Assembly: GCF_020564935.1 (NCBI RefSeq)
Contig: NZ_JAJCXB010000010.1
Location: 62,001-126,000 of the forward strand
Direction of reading: 5' to 3'
From: Streptomyces pinistramenti
GTDB taxonomy: Bacteria; Actinomycetota; Actinomycetes; Streptomycetales; Streptomycetaceae
Length of the DNA stretch: 64,000 bases
Shown here: positions 8,240 through 16,799 of the stretch, one piece after another
How the letters are laid out: each line of letters begins with the position of its first letter
Position numbering within the stretch: position 1 is the first letter of the stretch
Made by a program: the position numbers and the translations under genes
Notes under the pieces: model-generated
Databases searched by the model: none
Seen by the model: only the letters and a program-made list of their open reading frames with translations
Told to the model about the DNA's origin: nothing

Positions 8240-8712
8240 ACAGCTCATCGCAGGAACGACTTCCAGAGCCGGTCCACGTCTGCAGCCGCGGCATCGACGC
8301 CCGACCACCACAGCCACACCGGCTTGGGGTCGCGGTTCCCGGGCAGGTGGTCGACCTGCAGCCGGATGACCGTGCCCGGGATGACCGGGAGGTCGCCGAC
8401 GGGGTGGTCGGCCCAGGCCGGGCGTCGGCCCAGCAGTTCCACCGCAGGTCGGCCAATGGGAATGCCAGGCGGATGATGTCGTAGCCGGCATGGAGGATGA
8501 CGAGATGGGGAGGTCGCCGGCCGTCCAGTGCCCGGCCGCGCGTAGGCGCTCGACCACCTCGCGCAGCTGCACGGCGGTGACAGTGATCTCGCGTCCGTAG
8601 GTGTGACAGAACAGCCGGTCCGGGCTGGTGATCGCGGCCGGCCGGTGTCCTGCTCAGCCGCGTCACATCCAGCCGCCCGTGGTGCAAGGCGCCGTGCCCG
8701 CCACGACCTTTG
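8240..8712 (-). pseudogene. degraded transposase (insertion sequence relic)
   Basis: Reading the minus strand in shifting frames recovers pieces typical of a Streptomyces DDE transposase family, in the right order. The pieces are RLFCHTYGR, TAVQLREVVERLRAAGHW, LVILHAGYD, PVIPGTVIRLQVDHLPG and KPVWLWWSG, then DVDRLWKSFLR. At least two frameshifts, an internal deletion of roughly 60 codons and loss of everything after the SFLR segment (the family usually continues FDLEHTFR) make it dead. Terminal inverted repeats could not be located. CACGAC-CTTT-GTCGTG at 8702-8717 lies near its 5' side. Confidence 0.72.
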
Positions 8713-8872
8713 TCGTGATCAACGTCGACTTCAGCGAGAAGACATGATCAGGCAGAGGCCGCCCTGCTGTCTGCAGAACGGTGAAGCCCGTGGCCAACTC
8801 AACGGGCTGACCACGGGCGGAGCTTGAACGCCAAGCTCAGGTAGTTCTGGTTCAGGCTTGGTTCTTGGACCG

Positions 8873-8894
8873 CGCGGCCACGCTGTCGGCCGCG
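8873..8894 (-). terminator. hairpin downstream of the oxidase/desaturase operon
   Basis: CGCGGCC and GGCCGCG pair around an 8-nt loop, 24 bp beyond the stop of the small gene at 8919. Two smaller inverted repeats lie further on (CCCGTGG/CCACGGG at 8787-8817, AGCTTG/CAAGCT at 8821-8837). No gene is seen between 8713 and 8918. Confidence 0.5.
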
Positions 8895-8918
8895 GGTGGG
8901 CGCCTTGCTTCCCGGCAC

Positions 8919-9293
8919 TCAGGCCGTGAACGCCAGGGGTGGTGCCTCGCTGACTGCGTGCGTGAACGAGTGCCGACTGTGACGTATCTCGGTGGCCAGA
9001 ACCTGGCCCACCGACGAGGATCCTGGTCTGGCGGGGACCTCGATCTCCCGGCTCGACCACCACGTACCACCCGCGGGCTTGTCCTCCCGGAAGGTGACGT
9101 GAAAGCGGAGCCGTGTCACCTCGTCCGCCACCGTCTCCAGGTGGATGCAGAAATCGGCTTCCGGCACTTCGATCCGGACGACGTCATCAACGCAGGACAT
9201 CCGTACCGCGTCAGGCACAGCTTCTGTACACAGCAGGGCGGCGTGGCGTACAGCACTTCCTGAGATCTGGATCCTGCGCCTTCGCCCAGCCAT
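8919..9293 (-). CDS. small protein of unknown function, coupled to the desaturase
   Basis: A 124-residue protein I do not recognise. It starts with a basic stretch (AGRRRRI) and alternates short hydrophobic strands with acidic turns (DDVVRIEVPEADFCIHLET, TRLRFHVTFRED), suggesting a compact beta-rich soluble fold. There is no signal peptide or membrane segment. Its ATG shares one base with the desaturase stop (TGATG), so translation is coupled, and a hairpin closes the operon after it. It may be an accessory or carrier-like partner of the upstream oxidase and desaturase. Codon bias is weaker than in the catabolic genes further right. Confidence 0.55.
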   Translation of the reverse strand: MAGRRRRIQISGSAVRHAALLCTEAVPDAVRMSCVDDVVRIEVPEADFCIHLETVADEVTRLRFHVTFREDKPAGGTWWSSREIEVPARPGSSSVGQVLATEIRHSRHSFTHAVSEAPPLAFTA

Positions 9294-10249
9294 CAGGCAC
9301 TCCTCTCGGGCTCGGAGCCAGTGATCCCCTTGCGGTTAGCCCACGCGACAGCAGCGACTTTGCGGAAGAAGCCGGCGTAATTCCGCTCGACGTAAATGGC
9401 GTGTTCTTCGACCTCGGGATGCCGTTCCCTGAGCCTGTTGATCGGTACGACCATCGCTGCGTGGTGCTCGACATGAAGGTTGTTCCCGTTGGTGAACCAT
9501 GTGGTCAGCCAACTGCCGCGGATCGAGCGGGTGTTTCGCAGGACATCCGTGGTGTCGGACTCGCACAGCAGGTGTTCCGGTATCTCCACCAGAAAGTGCA
9601 TGGGCACGGCGAAGGCCAGCGGGAGAACCCACAGCCGGAGAACAGGCCCGCCGAAACCTGAGGCGGTGGCGATCACGACGGCGACCACTATCAGGCCGAT
9701 CAGCCGGTACTCAGCGATGATTTCCCTTCGCCGCCGCTCGGCGATCTGGCCAATGTCGTAGGACCAGCTACCGGACCAGCTGCGCAGAACATCGCGGAGC
9801 ACGATGACAATCCGCGAGTAGTCCAGCAAGCCTCGAAGCAGCATTCCCGAAGTGATCGGTTTGCGAGTGTCGAACCCGAAGAACTCCGAATCCTGCGGAG
9901 TGCCCAGATACCGGTGGTGTTGCAGGTGCCTGACCCGGTAGTGGCTGAAGGAGACCAGCAGGGGGATGCCGAGGGGAACTCCCACCAGACGGTGGAGTTT
10001 TGAGGATCGGAAGGCCGAGTGATGCAGGCACTGGTGCTGGAGCTCGACCATGTGGGTGTAAAGCGCGCCGAGAAGTAGTGCGCCGGCCAGCGCAATGAGC
10101 CAATTCGGTCTCAGTGCGAGGTACCCGCCGGCCACGGTGAGGCCGATGGCCAGAGCCAATTTGAAGATGAAGACCGCTTCGTCCCGGCCTGAGACCCGGC
10201 TCTTGCGGAAGAGCAGTTGTGGTGGCTTTTTCGATGCCGCGGTGGTCAT
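9293..10249 (-). CDS. membrane fatty acid desaturase/hydroxylase family protein
   Basis: A 318-residue integral membrane di-iron protein. The three His boxes of the acyl-lipid desaturase family are present: HQCLHH near residue 75, HYRVRHLQHH near 107-116, and NNLHVEHH near 265. Hydrophobic pairs sit before the first box and between the second and third. The family uses O2 and reduced ferredoxin to desaturate or hydroxylate acyl chains or carotenoid-like lipids. The ATG at 10249 overlaps the preceding stop (GTGATGA), and a GTG three bases earlier is possible. It sits between a haem-oxygenase-like oxidase and a small protein, so it probably works in a dedicated lipid or secondary-metabolite pathway. 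Confidence 0.85.
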   Translation of the reverse strand: MTTAASKKPPQLLFRKSRVSGRDEAVFIFKLALAIGLTVAGGYLALRPNWLIALAGALLLGALYTHMVELQHQCLHHSAFRSSKLHRLVGVPLGIPLLVSFSHYRVRHLQHHRYLGTPQDSEFFGFDTRKPITSGMLLRGLLDYSRIVIVLRDVLRSWSGSWSYDIGQIAERRRREIIAEYRLIGLIVVAVVIATASGFGGPVLRLWVLPLAFAVPMHFLVEIPEHLLCESDTTDVLRNTRSIRGSWLTTWFTNGNNLHVEHHAAMVVPINRLRERHPEVEEHAIYVERNYAGFFRKVAAVAWANRKGITGSEPERSA

Positions 10250-11214
10250 CACCCTTCCCCTCGCTTCGGCAAACCGCGCATGGCGTCCCAGATCCGCTGG
10301 TAGTAGGCGTTAGCCACGCGCACACGGGTGGCCACGCCCAAGGAGATCTCCCTCAGGAGTTCCGGCGAACGGTTGACCAGCGGCAGGAAGACGCCTTCGA
10401 ACCATTCGGCGCCGTGGTCGGCATCGACCTGAACGTGCACTCGCTGGTAGTCGATGACGTCCGCAGGCACGCCGAGACGGTTGCATCCGTCGACCATGGC
10501 CTGAAAGCGGGGTGAAGCGCTTTGCTCCAGTACTCCCATCGCCCCGAGCGCGCGAGGGTTGAGATGGCGGTGGATGCCATACATCAGGAGCATGCTGGCG
10601 TTCTCGAAGGCTTCGGGGCAGAAGAGCGCCTCGCGGCCGATGCCGGCTTCAGCCAACCGCTTGCGCATGTAGACGGCGGAGTGCTCGAACATGCGGGTGT
10701 GGACGTGATCGATGTTCCCCTCCCCCATTTCGTCCCAATAGTTCTCCGCGATGGTGAGCTTGGTGTGTCCCTCTGTGCCGATCTGCACCATGGCCATGAG
10801 GTCGTCGAATTTGCTGTCGACGAGCTCTTCGCCCATGAAGAACAGCGCCATCTCCTCCATGCTTGCTTCGTCGGCCAGGTAATTGCAGAAGTCCGGCTGC
10901 GTGTGCTGTGCCGCCACTTCCAGGAACCAGTCGTGGAAGACCGCGCCGTTTTCGGGAAGCGCGGCCGTATCGACTTGTGCGTCCTCCCATGCCAGCCAAG
11001 CGTCCTCGATCTCGACGATTTCACGGCTTGCATTGAGTCGCGGAATGCTGGCAAAATCCTCGGGACCGCCCATGTAGGCCACGTAGTAGGCGTGCAGCCG
11101 GCTGAGAAGAGCTTCCCTCGCCACTGGGTCAGGTGCGCCCTGCCGCGGAAATGCCCTGCTGATCTGCTCGGTGTGCGAGGCGGCGACCGCCGTCCCCACG
11201 GTGGTGAATGTCAC
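10249..11214 (-). CDS. haem-oxygenase-like diiron oxidase (iron-containing redox enzyme family)
   Basis: A 321-residue helical protein with the metal-ligand pattern of haem-oxygenase-like diiron oxidases (relatives of UndA and of the SznF/BelK oxidase domain). The relevant segments are an acidic helix FFMGEELVDSKFDD at 125-138, NYWDEMGEGNIDH at 158-170, and YQRVHVQVDADH ending at His267 followed by AEW. Members carry out O2-dependent decarboxylation, desaturation or N-oxygenation. GTG 11214 is chosen because GAGAGGAAAG precedes it closely; a TTG at 11256 would add 14 residues with no ribosome binding site. It is the first gene of an operon with a membrane desaturase and a small protein. The substrate is unknown. 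Confidence 0.82.
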   Translation of the reverse strand: MTFTTVGTAVAASHTEQISRAFPRQGAPDPVAREALLSRLHAYYVAYMGGPEDFASIPRLNASREIVEIEDAWLAWEDAQVDTAALPENGAVFHDWFLEVAAQHTQPDFCNYLADEASMEEMALFFMGEELVDSKFDDLMAMVQIGTEGHTKLTIAENYWDEMGEGNIDHVHTRMFEHSAVYMRKRLAEAGIGREALFCPEAFENASMLLMYGIHRHLNPRALGAMGVLEQSASPRFQAMVDGCNRLGVPADVIDYQRVHVQVDADHGAEWFEGVFLPLVNRSPELLREISLGVATRVRVANAYYQRIWDAMRGLPKRGEG

Positions 11215-12004
11215 GATTCTTTCCTCTCTGTCAAAGCGAATGCCGTGGTTACTCAACGCGGCTCCACACCGCGTGTGTTGACGTCACTGAAGACGCCTCG
11301 ATAGCCCGGATTCCCCGTCTCGATGAGGGTGAATGGTGTCGCATCGGCGCAGTGCCTGCTCGTCATCGGCGAACAGATACTTCCTCCGGGTTTATCCGTG
11401 TTGTCGAGTGGATCCGCCGACGGATTCCTGCGTGGCAAATGTCGCTTTCTCCGTTGTCGACGCCGTCCTTGGCGACGAGCAGGGTGATGACGTGGTCCGC
11501 GCCGGCCACGGAGCAGGCACTGTGGGTGATTCCTGCACTCGATCGGGTCGTAGGTCCGCAGCGCAGGAGTTCATCGTCGAGATGGCTGATTGGCATCTGT
11601 CGCACATATGGCTTCGGCGCAACACCCTCCACCTGGCCGTCAGCAGACATGCGGAAGACGGAGTGCCGTCGCTGTCGGCACGTCTCACGTGGGCCACGAG
11701 CCCAGACCGAGCCGCGTTGAGCAACTGTGAAGTATTCTTCCGCCGCCCGCCGAGGGAGACCCGGACACAACAGAAGATGAGAATGATCCACTCGCTGAGG
11801 CCACGGGCATGATCCGCCTCTCGGCGTCCTGCTGCTGCGCATCCGTGGGGTGAATCGATCATTCCGCTTGGCGTAGCGCCCGCAAATGTCACGCACGGGA
11901 CACATAGGCCACCATGCTAAAAGCTTAAACAATCATTGCAGGAAGCCGGCGCGACGGGAAGATTTCCGTGTGAGCATGCAGGGGGCCGGACAAGGGAGGC
12001 ATTG
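11215..12004. other. 790-bp divergent intergenic region, possible small ORF 11363-11650 (-)
   Basis: No recognised gene is present. The best candidate is a 95-codon minus-strand frame at 11363-11650 (ATG at 11650). It has fair third-position G/C bias in its middle and a leader-like QMPISHLDDELL segment, but no ribosome binding site. The end near 11918-11945 is A/T-rich for this genome (GCTAAAAGCTTAAAC) and probably carries the promoter of the next plus-strand gene. The rest may be decayed sequence. Confidence 0.35.
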
Positions 12005-12595
12005 ATGACGGAACGGAGCTTCTACCGCGAAGGGGCTTTGCGTATGCAGGAAACCCTGCGTACGCAACGGCTGGCAGATCACATCGCCGGCAAGTACGTA
12101 ACCGACCATCTGGACGAGACTGCAGCCACGATGCTCCGGCAGGCGGATTGCTTTTACTTGGCGACAGCTGACGCCGACGGCTACCCCGACTGCTCTTACA
12201 AGGGTGGTCTGCCCGGGTTCGTCCAGGTTCCCCATCCCGGCCTGCTTCGCTTTCCCAGCTACGACGGAAACGGCATGTTCCGGAGCTTGGGTAACATTCT
12301 CGACAACCCTCAGGTTGGAATGCTGTTCATCGACTATGACAAGCCGATCAAGTTGCGCGTAAACGGCACGGCGCAGGTATCAACAGACAGCCGACTTCTC
12401 GCCTCGTTTCCGGAAGCGGATGCCGTGGTTGAGGTTCACGTGCGGCAGGTATTCGAAAATTGCCCCCGCTACTTGCATGACGTGCGTGTGGGGCAATACT
12501 CGGCGCACGTCCCCCGTCCTCACCACGCCCCGCCCGACCCGGAATGGAAACTCAAGGATGAGTATCAGGGTCTGGTGCGTCTGCGGAATTCTTGA
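12005..12595 (+). CDS. pyridoxamine 5'-phosphate oxidase-like flavin split-barrel protein
   Basis: A 196-residue protein of the PNPOx-like split-barrel family. It has a helical N-terminus, then DCFYLATADADGYPDCS, the first two strands that bind FMN or F420. YDGNGMFRSLGNILDNPQVGMLF follows, then KLRVNGTAQV, all in the usual order. These proteins reduce or oxidise small molecules using a flavin, or bind haem or cofactors. ATG 12005 follows GGGAGG at 8 bp. It is transcribed away from the diiron oxidase/desaturase operon across a 790-bp gap and ends just before the convergent LysR gene. Its role is unknown. Confidence 0.82.
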   Translation: MTERSFYREGALRMQETLRTQRLADHIAGKYVTDHLDETAATMLRQADCFYLATADADGYPDCSYKGGLPGFVQVPHPGLLRFPSYDGNGMFRSLGNILDNPQVGMLFIDYDKPIKLRVNGTAQVSTDSRLLASFPEADAVVEVHVRQVFENCPRYLHDVRVGQYSAHVPRPHHAPPDPEWKLKDEYQGLVRLRNS

Positions 12596-12602
12596 CAGGT
12601 CT

Positions 12603-13523
12603 TCAACTGCTGTGCGCGAGGGCTGAGGTCCGCGAGTACGCGCGTTTGAGGCGCTGCCGCAGGATGAGAAACCAGCTCGACACCGCCGCCGAGGACTTGG
12701 CCACCAGAACCACGGTTCGTGCCGGGGCCGGTATGCCGGCGACATCCACCGACCGTGTCAGTCCGTCCCGTCGCACCAGTTCCGAAGAGGGGATGTAGGT
12801 GATCGCCTGAAGGGCCAAGGCCATCTCCTGTGCCAGGATCCAGTCGTCCGTGCGGCCGACCGTCCGGGTGAGGACGCCGTGGCGTGCGAAGTGCGAGGTG
12901 ACAAGGCGATCACAGTCAGAGCCGACGCGTGGCAGTACCCAGGGAAAAGCGGACAGCGAATCCGAGCCGGAGCGGATCGCGGAGGAAAGCAGCTTCGGCG
13001 GGCCGACGAGTACGAAAGCTTCGTGTCGCAGCGGCACCGTGCGGAAGCGTACGTCCTCGGGTTCGGCTGCCTCCTGTATGGAGATTGCGGCATCCAGACT
13101 GCCGGCCTGCACGAGGTCACGACCCTCGTGTGGGCTCGTTTCGTATAGCTCAAGGCTGAAGGGGAGTCCATGGCCGACTCCGAGAGCGGGGAGTACGCAG
13201 TTTCCCATCGCCGAGGGGAAGGCTCCGAGTTTGACGCATGGTTTGCTGCGAGGCTGTGCCGCTCCGTTCTCCTGGTGCTCCGAGACGGATGTCTCCCACA
13301 GGTCAGCGATCTTCGACGCGACCTGAGCAATCACTGAACCGCCGTCTGTCAGACGTATCCCGCGTCCTTCCGGCTCCACAAGCGGAAAACCGCATTCCGA
13401 ACTCAGTGCCTTGATCTGCTGGGATACCGCAGACGGGGATAAATGTAATGCCTTGGCCGCGGCATGGATTCCGCCGTGGCATCGTACGGAATCCAATGTC
13501 CTGAGCTGTTGTAGGTTGGCCAT
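12603..13523 (-). CDS. LysR family transcriptional regulator
   Basis: A 306-residue LysR-type regulator. The N-terminal winged helix-turn-helix is clear (MANLQQLRTLDSV, AAKALHLSPSAVSQQIKALSS), followed by a two-lobe effector domain (VKLGAFPSAMGNCVLPAL, SLDAAISI, EAFVLVGPP). ATG 13523 is the canonical start just before the DNA-binding domain. It lies 31 bp after the cyclase-family gene on the same strand and probably belongs to that operon, so it may regulate the operon from within. Confidence 0.9.
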   Translation of the reverse strand: MANLQQLRTLDSVRCHGGIHAAAKALHLSPSAVSQQIKALSSECGFPLVEPEGRGIRLTDGGSVIAQVASKIADLWETSVSEHQENGAAQPRSKPCVKLGAFPSAMGNCVLPALGVGHGLPFSLELYETSPHEGRDLVQAGSLDAAISIQEAAEPEDVRFRTVPLRHEAFVLVGPPKLLSSAIRSGSDSLSAFPWVLPRVGSDCDRLVTSHFARHGVLTRTVGRTDDWILAQEMALALQAITYIPSSELVRRDGLTRSVDVAGIPAPARTVVLVAKSSAAVSSWFLILRQRLKRAYSRTSALAHSS

Positions 13524-13554
13524 TGTCCCGCTCTCGTCGGGGGCCGACGACACG

Positions 13555-14274
13555 TCAGGCCCATCGGGAGTATTCGAGGAACGCGCGCACCGGGAACGTG
13601 CCAAGACCGGCGACCTTGATGGGAACAGCGGTGAACCTTCCCCCTCCCTCCGGGACGAGGGAGAGATTGGTGAGATGTTCGACCACCGGGATGCCCGCAC
13701 CGAGCAGCTCCGTATGCGCCGGGCGTTCACGTATATGTGTGGCGTCGATGTTGAGGGAGTCGATTCCCACGAGCGCCGGGTCGGCTTCGGCGAGCAACGC
13801 GGCGGCTTCGGCGGACAGGTGGGGGTGCTGACCGTTCTCGTAGGTGTCTGTGGCCCAGTACCGTGACCAACCGGTCCTGATGAGGACGGCACGGCCCCGC
13901 AGATCGGACTGCGCGAAGCACTCCGGAGGAATCGTCTGCTTGTCCGTTTCGATCACGGTGACGGGTACGCCGGCAACTCGGGCCAGGTCGAGGGATGTGA
14001 GGTCGTAGCCATCCGCGAAGCGATGGAAGGGGACGTCCATGTACGTCCCTGTCTGGCCGACCAGACAGAGCTTTCCCAGATGGAATTCAGTTCCCGGCGC
14101 ATACATCTCCCGCGACTGCTCGCGGGAGATGTGATCGGTGAGTACCGGCTGCGGCATCCCTGGATAGGCTGTCGCGCCGGGAACGATCTCGTGGCTGAGG
14201 TCCACGAACACGTCTCCGGGGCCACCGTGACGGAAGGCTCCCTGCGACCGAGACGGAGGGGAACTGTTCACCAT
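13555..14274 (-). CDS. cyclase family protein (kynurenine formamidase / isatin hydrolase fold), altered metal motif
   Basis: A 239-residue protein of the cyclase superfamily. It has VDLSHEIVPGATAYPGMP at the N-terminus, the core motif GQTGTYMDVPFH near residues 73-84, and VLIRTGWS, GIDSLNID and HTELLGAGIPVVEHLTNL further on. The family signature is HxGTHxDxPxH; here the first two His are Gln and Tyr while Asp and the last His remain, so metal binding must differ from KynB. Members hydrolyse cyclic or linear amides. ATG 14274 follows GAGAAGG. The gene lies between an MFS exporter and a LysR gene in one operon, so a small aromatic or amide compound is a likely substrate. Confidence 0.8.
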   Translation of the reverse strand: MVNSSPPSRSQGAFRHGGPGDVFVDLSHEIVPGATAYPGMPQPVLTDHISREQSREMYAPGTEFHLGKLCLVGQTGTYMDVPFHRFADGYDLTSLDLARVAGVPVTVIETDKQTIPPECFAQSDLRGRAVLIRTGWSRYWATDTYENGQHPHLSAEAAALLAEADPALVGIDSLNIDATHIRERPAHTELLGAGIPVVEHLTNLSLVPEGGGRFTAVPIKVAGLGTFPVRAFLEYSRWA

Positions 14275-14366
14275 GAAGGATCCACCTTCTCTTCTATGTA
14301 ATGGACAACGATCGCTGAAAGGTCTGGGCCTGCACAAGGAGGCCCGTCGCGTTCCGGCCAACTGGC

Positions 14367-15629
14367 TTACTGCGGCATGTGGGTCGGAGTCTCGGCCTGA
14401 CGCTCGTCGGCAGACGGATCCCCACTGCGGTGTTCGGTGCGCGCGTCGCGGAGTGCGAGCGGGGCGGCCAGGAGTATCAGGACCGCGGCGGCGGTGAAGG
14501 AGCCATCGACTCCCAGAGCGTGAGAAGTGAGTCCGACGGCCACGGCACCGATCCCCGTGCCGGCGTCGTAGGCCATGTTCCACGCTGTGCTGGCTGCCCC
14601 GTGGCCGTGGGGACCGGCACGGCGAAACATGATCACCAGTGTGTCGTTCTGAAGGGCGCCGAAGCCCAGGCCGTAGACGACGGCTGCGGCCGCGGACAGT
14701 ACCGCGCCGTAGCCGAACGGCGCGGTGGCCAGCCCGAAGCCGCCCATACCCACGACGCAGGCCAGCACGCTGGGAACCAGCAGGCGCCCGGTGCCCGCCC
14801 GGTCGCTGAAGACGCCCGCCACCCATCGCCCGACGACGACAGCGCCGGAAAGCAGAAACAGTGCGACCGGTGCGGCTGAGGGCTCGCTGAGTGCCAGAGG
14901 GAGAAACGACGTCACCCCGCCCAGCGCGCATGCAGCGGTGATCAGGACGGTGAAGGGCCGGCCGAAGGGCCGCAGGGGCACCTCGTCCGACTTGGCGGCC
15001 CGGTTTCCGCTCGGCCCCTCCGGACGGGGCCGTGTCCTGATCGCCGCGGCCAGCGGGGCGGCCAGCACACTGAGTGCGCCGGCCGCGAGGAAGACCGGGG
15101 TGAAGCCGATGTGCTCGGCGAGCCACACTCCCAGTGGCAGGCAGAGAACCTGGGGCAGACCGACGGCGACGCCGTACCAGCCGACAGCCCGGCCCCTGCT
15201 GTGTGCCGGGATCAGTTCGGCCACCAGTGCGCTGCCGGCCACCGCGACCATTCCGAAGCCGACACCCCGCACGGCCGAGACCGCCAGCACCCAGCCCAGT
15301 CCGGCCGAGAGGGGATACGCGAAGGTGGGCAGCCCCAGCAGCAGTGCTCCGACCACCAGGGTCCGGCGCAGGCTCATCCGCCGCAGCAGCCACCTCATGC
15401 ACAGCTGCACGCCCACCGTCGTCGCCATCGTCACGCCGGTCGCGGCACCCACCCCGGCGTTTCCGGAGCCGCCCCGAGCGGACCACAGCGGAGCGACCGA
15501 CAACAGCGGCGCGTAGTTGGAAAAGGTGCCCAGCGTCGCGGCGAGCAGCAGAAGGAAGTCTCGTCCGGCCAGGCCGGTGCGCTCGTCACCGGCGGAGGGC
15601 CGGCGACGCTGTGTGGTGGATAGGGGCAT
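14367..15629 (-). CDS. MFS transporter
   Basis: A 420-residue major facilitator with about twelve hydrophobic segments. The cytoplasmic loop between segments 2 and 3 has RWLLRRMSLRRTLVVGALL, the family motif A region in a basic variant, and the second half starts near residue 215 after a charged loop. The C-terminal tail is hydrophilic. ATG 15629 is the start. The gene heads a minus-strand run with the cyclase-family gene (92 bp on) and a LysR gene, and diverges from another LysR across 78 bp. Uptake or export of the compound handled by the cyclase-family enzyme is likely. Confidence 0.9.
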   Translation of the reverse strand: MPLSTTQRRRPSAGDERTGLAGRDFLLLLAATLGTFSNYAPLLSVAPLWSARGGSGNAGVGAATGVTMATTVGVQLCMRWLLRRMSLRRTLVVGALLLGLPTFAYPLSAGLGWVLAVSAVRGVGFGMVAVAGSALVAELIPAHSRGRAVGWYGVAVGLPQVLCLPLGVWLAEHIGFTPVFLAAGALSVLAAPLAAAIRTRPRPEGPSGNRAAKSDEVPLRPFGRPFTVLITAACALGGVTSFLPLALSEPSAAPVALFLLSGAVVVGRWVAGVFSDRAGTGRLLVPSVLACVVGMGGFGLATAPFGYGAVLSAAAAVVYGLGFGALQNDTLVIMFRRAGPHGHGAASTAWNMAYDAGTGIGAVAVGLTSHALGVDGSFTAAAVLILLAAPLALRDARTEHRSGDPSADERQAETPTHMPQ

Positions 15630-15652
15630 GCCAGCAGTTTTACGGTTTACGT

Positions 15653-15675
15653 CAATCGCGTCCAACGAACGATTG
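15653..15675. promoter_or_regulatory. LysR-type operator between MFS and lysR genes
   Basis: CAATCG-N11-CGATTG is an inverted repeat with the T-N11-A geometry of LysR operators. It lies in the 78-bp gap between the divergent MFS and LysR genes and touches the -35 of the LysR promoter, as expected for autoregulation. Confidence 0.55.
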
Positions 15676-15701
15676 CGATGGCTTCCATTCGAGAATACGA
15701 T
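15673..15701 (+). promoter_or_regulatory. promoter of the LysR gene (leaderless)
   Basis: TTGCGA (15673-15678) and TACGAT (15696-15701) are separated by 17 bp. The -10 is followed 6 bp later by the GTG start at 15708, so the transcript would begin at or next to the start codon. Confidence 0.6.
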
Positions 15702-15707
15702 TGGTCT

Positions 15708-16628
15708 GTGGAGCTGAAGCATCTCTCGACCTTTGTCGTGGTGGCCCAGCGGCTGAATTTCACCGGCGCCGCGCAGGAGCTGGGCTACGTGCAGTCCAGC
15801 GTCACGGCGCACATCAAAGCCCTGGAGAGGGACCTCGGTGTGCCGCTCTTCGACCGGCTCGGCCGCCGGGTCGTGCTCACCGACGCGGGCCGTGAGCTTC
15901 GCAATCACGCCCAGAACCTCCTGAACTACGCCGAGCAGGCCACGGAGGCGGTGCAAGGAGCGGGCGGTGATCCAGGGCGAGTACGCGGCACCTTGCGCAT
16001 CGCCGCGCCGGAGAGCCTGTGCGCGCACCGCCTGCCACCGGTGTTGCGAGCGTTGAAGAACAGCTTTCCGCTCCTCCAGGTGGCGTTCGGCGCGGCGAGC
16101 AGAACCTCACTGATGGCCTCGCTCAGCGAGGGCTCCCTCGACGCCGGCTTTCTCCTGGAGGAGGAGGTGAGCGGGCCCATGGTGACCGCCGACCGGCTGG
16201 CGGAGGAGGAACTGCGCCTGGTCGCCGGGCCGGAACATCACCTCGCCCGGAGCGACGTCGTCCGCACCGTGGATCTCGCCGAGGAGACGCTGCTGCTCAT
16301 CGAGAAGGGCTGCGCACAGCGCGAGGTGATGGATCGTGAACTGAGACAGGCCGCGGTCCGCCCGGCCACCATGGAGTTCGTCAGCACAGAGGCCCTCAAG
16401 CGGTGTGCCGAGGCCGGCCTGGGCGTGGCTCTGTTGCCGCGCACCACGGTCGCCGACGAAATCGGTCGCGGCAAACTCACAGCACTGCCGTGGACCTCCC
16501 ATCCCGGCCTCGGCGTCTATCTCGTTCTCCACAAAGACCGCCAGCCCACCTCCGCTCTGCGCACACTCACCGCACTCGCCCGAGCCGAATGGTCCGACGC
16601 ACCGGCGGAGAGGCCGAAGGCGCGGTGA
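15708..16628 (+). CDS. LysR family transcriptional regulator
   Basis: A 306-residue LysR-type regulator: MELKHLSTFVVVAQRLNFTG, then AAQELGYVQSSVTAHIKALE as the helix-turn-helix, and an effector domain from about residue 90 (GTLRIAAPESLCAHRLPPVL). GTG 15708 is chosen over ATG 15678 because it gives the standard LysR N-terminus and sits 6 bp after a good -10. It diverges from the MFS gene with an operator-like repeat between them, so it most likely controls the MFS/cyclase-family operon. Confidence 0.92.
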   Translation: MELKHLSTFVVVAQRLNFTGAAQELGYVQSSVTAHIKALERDLGVPLFDRLGRRVVLTDAGRELRNHAQNLLNYAEQATEAVQGAGGDPGRVRGTLRIAAPESLCAHRLPPVLRALKNSFPLLQVAFGAASRTSLMASLSEGSLDAGFLLEEEVSGPMVTADRLAEEELRLVAGPEHHLARSDVVRTVDLAEETLLLIEKGCAQREVMDRELRQAAVRPATMEFVSTEALKRCAEAGLGVALLPRTTVADEIGRGKLTALPWTSHPGLGVYLVLHKDRQPTSALRTLTALARAEWSDAPAERPKAR

Positions 16629-16692
16629 CTTCGCAGGGGGCTGAGCCGTGAGAACCCCACGGGCCTCCACGACACGTCCACTGCGAAACACC

Positions 16693-16712
16693 GCCCCGCC
16701 CAGCGGCGGGGC
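16693..16712 (+). terminator. hairpin after lysR
   Basis: GCCCCGCC and GGCGGGGC pair around CAGC, 65 bp after the LysR stop codon. It could also serve minus-strand transcripts that run out of the ligase operon. Confidence 0.5.
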
Positions 16713-16799
16713 CGCGGTTCAGGTGTAGGGGGCGCTCGCGACCGGACGCGGAGGGTGGTGCACCGCAGCCTGACGACGTGGCCGATGCGCGCGGGCACG

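Noticed and set aside
11333..11812. Plus-strand 159-codon frame in the oxidase/PNPOx gap
   Set aside because: There is no start signal and poor codon bias, and it overlaps the better but still doubtful minus-strand frame.
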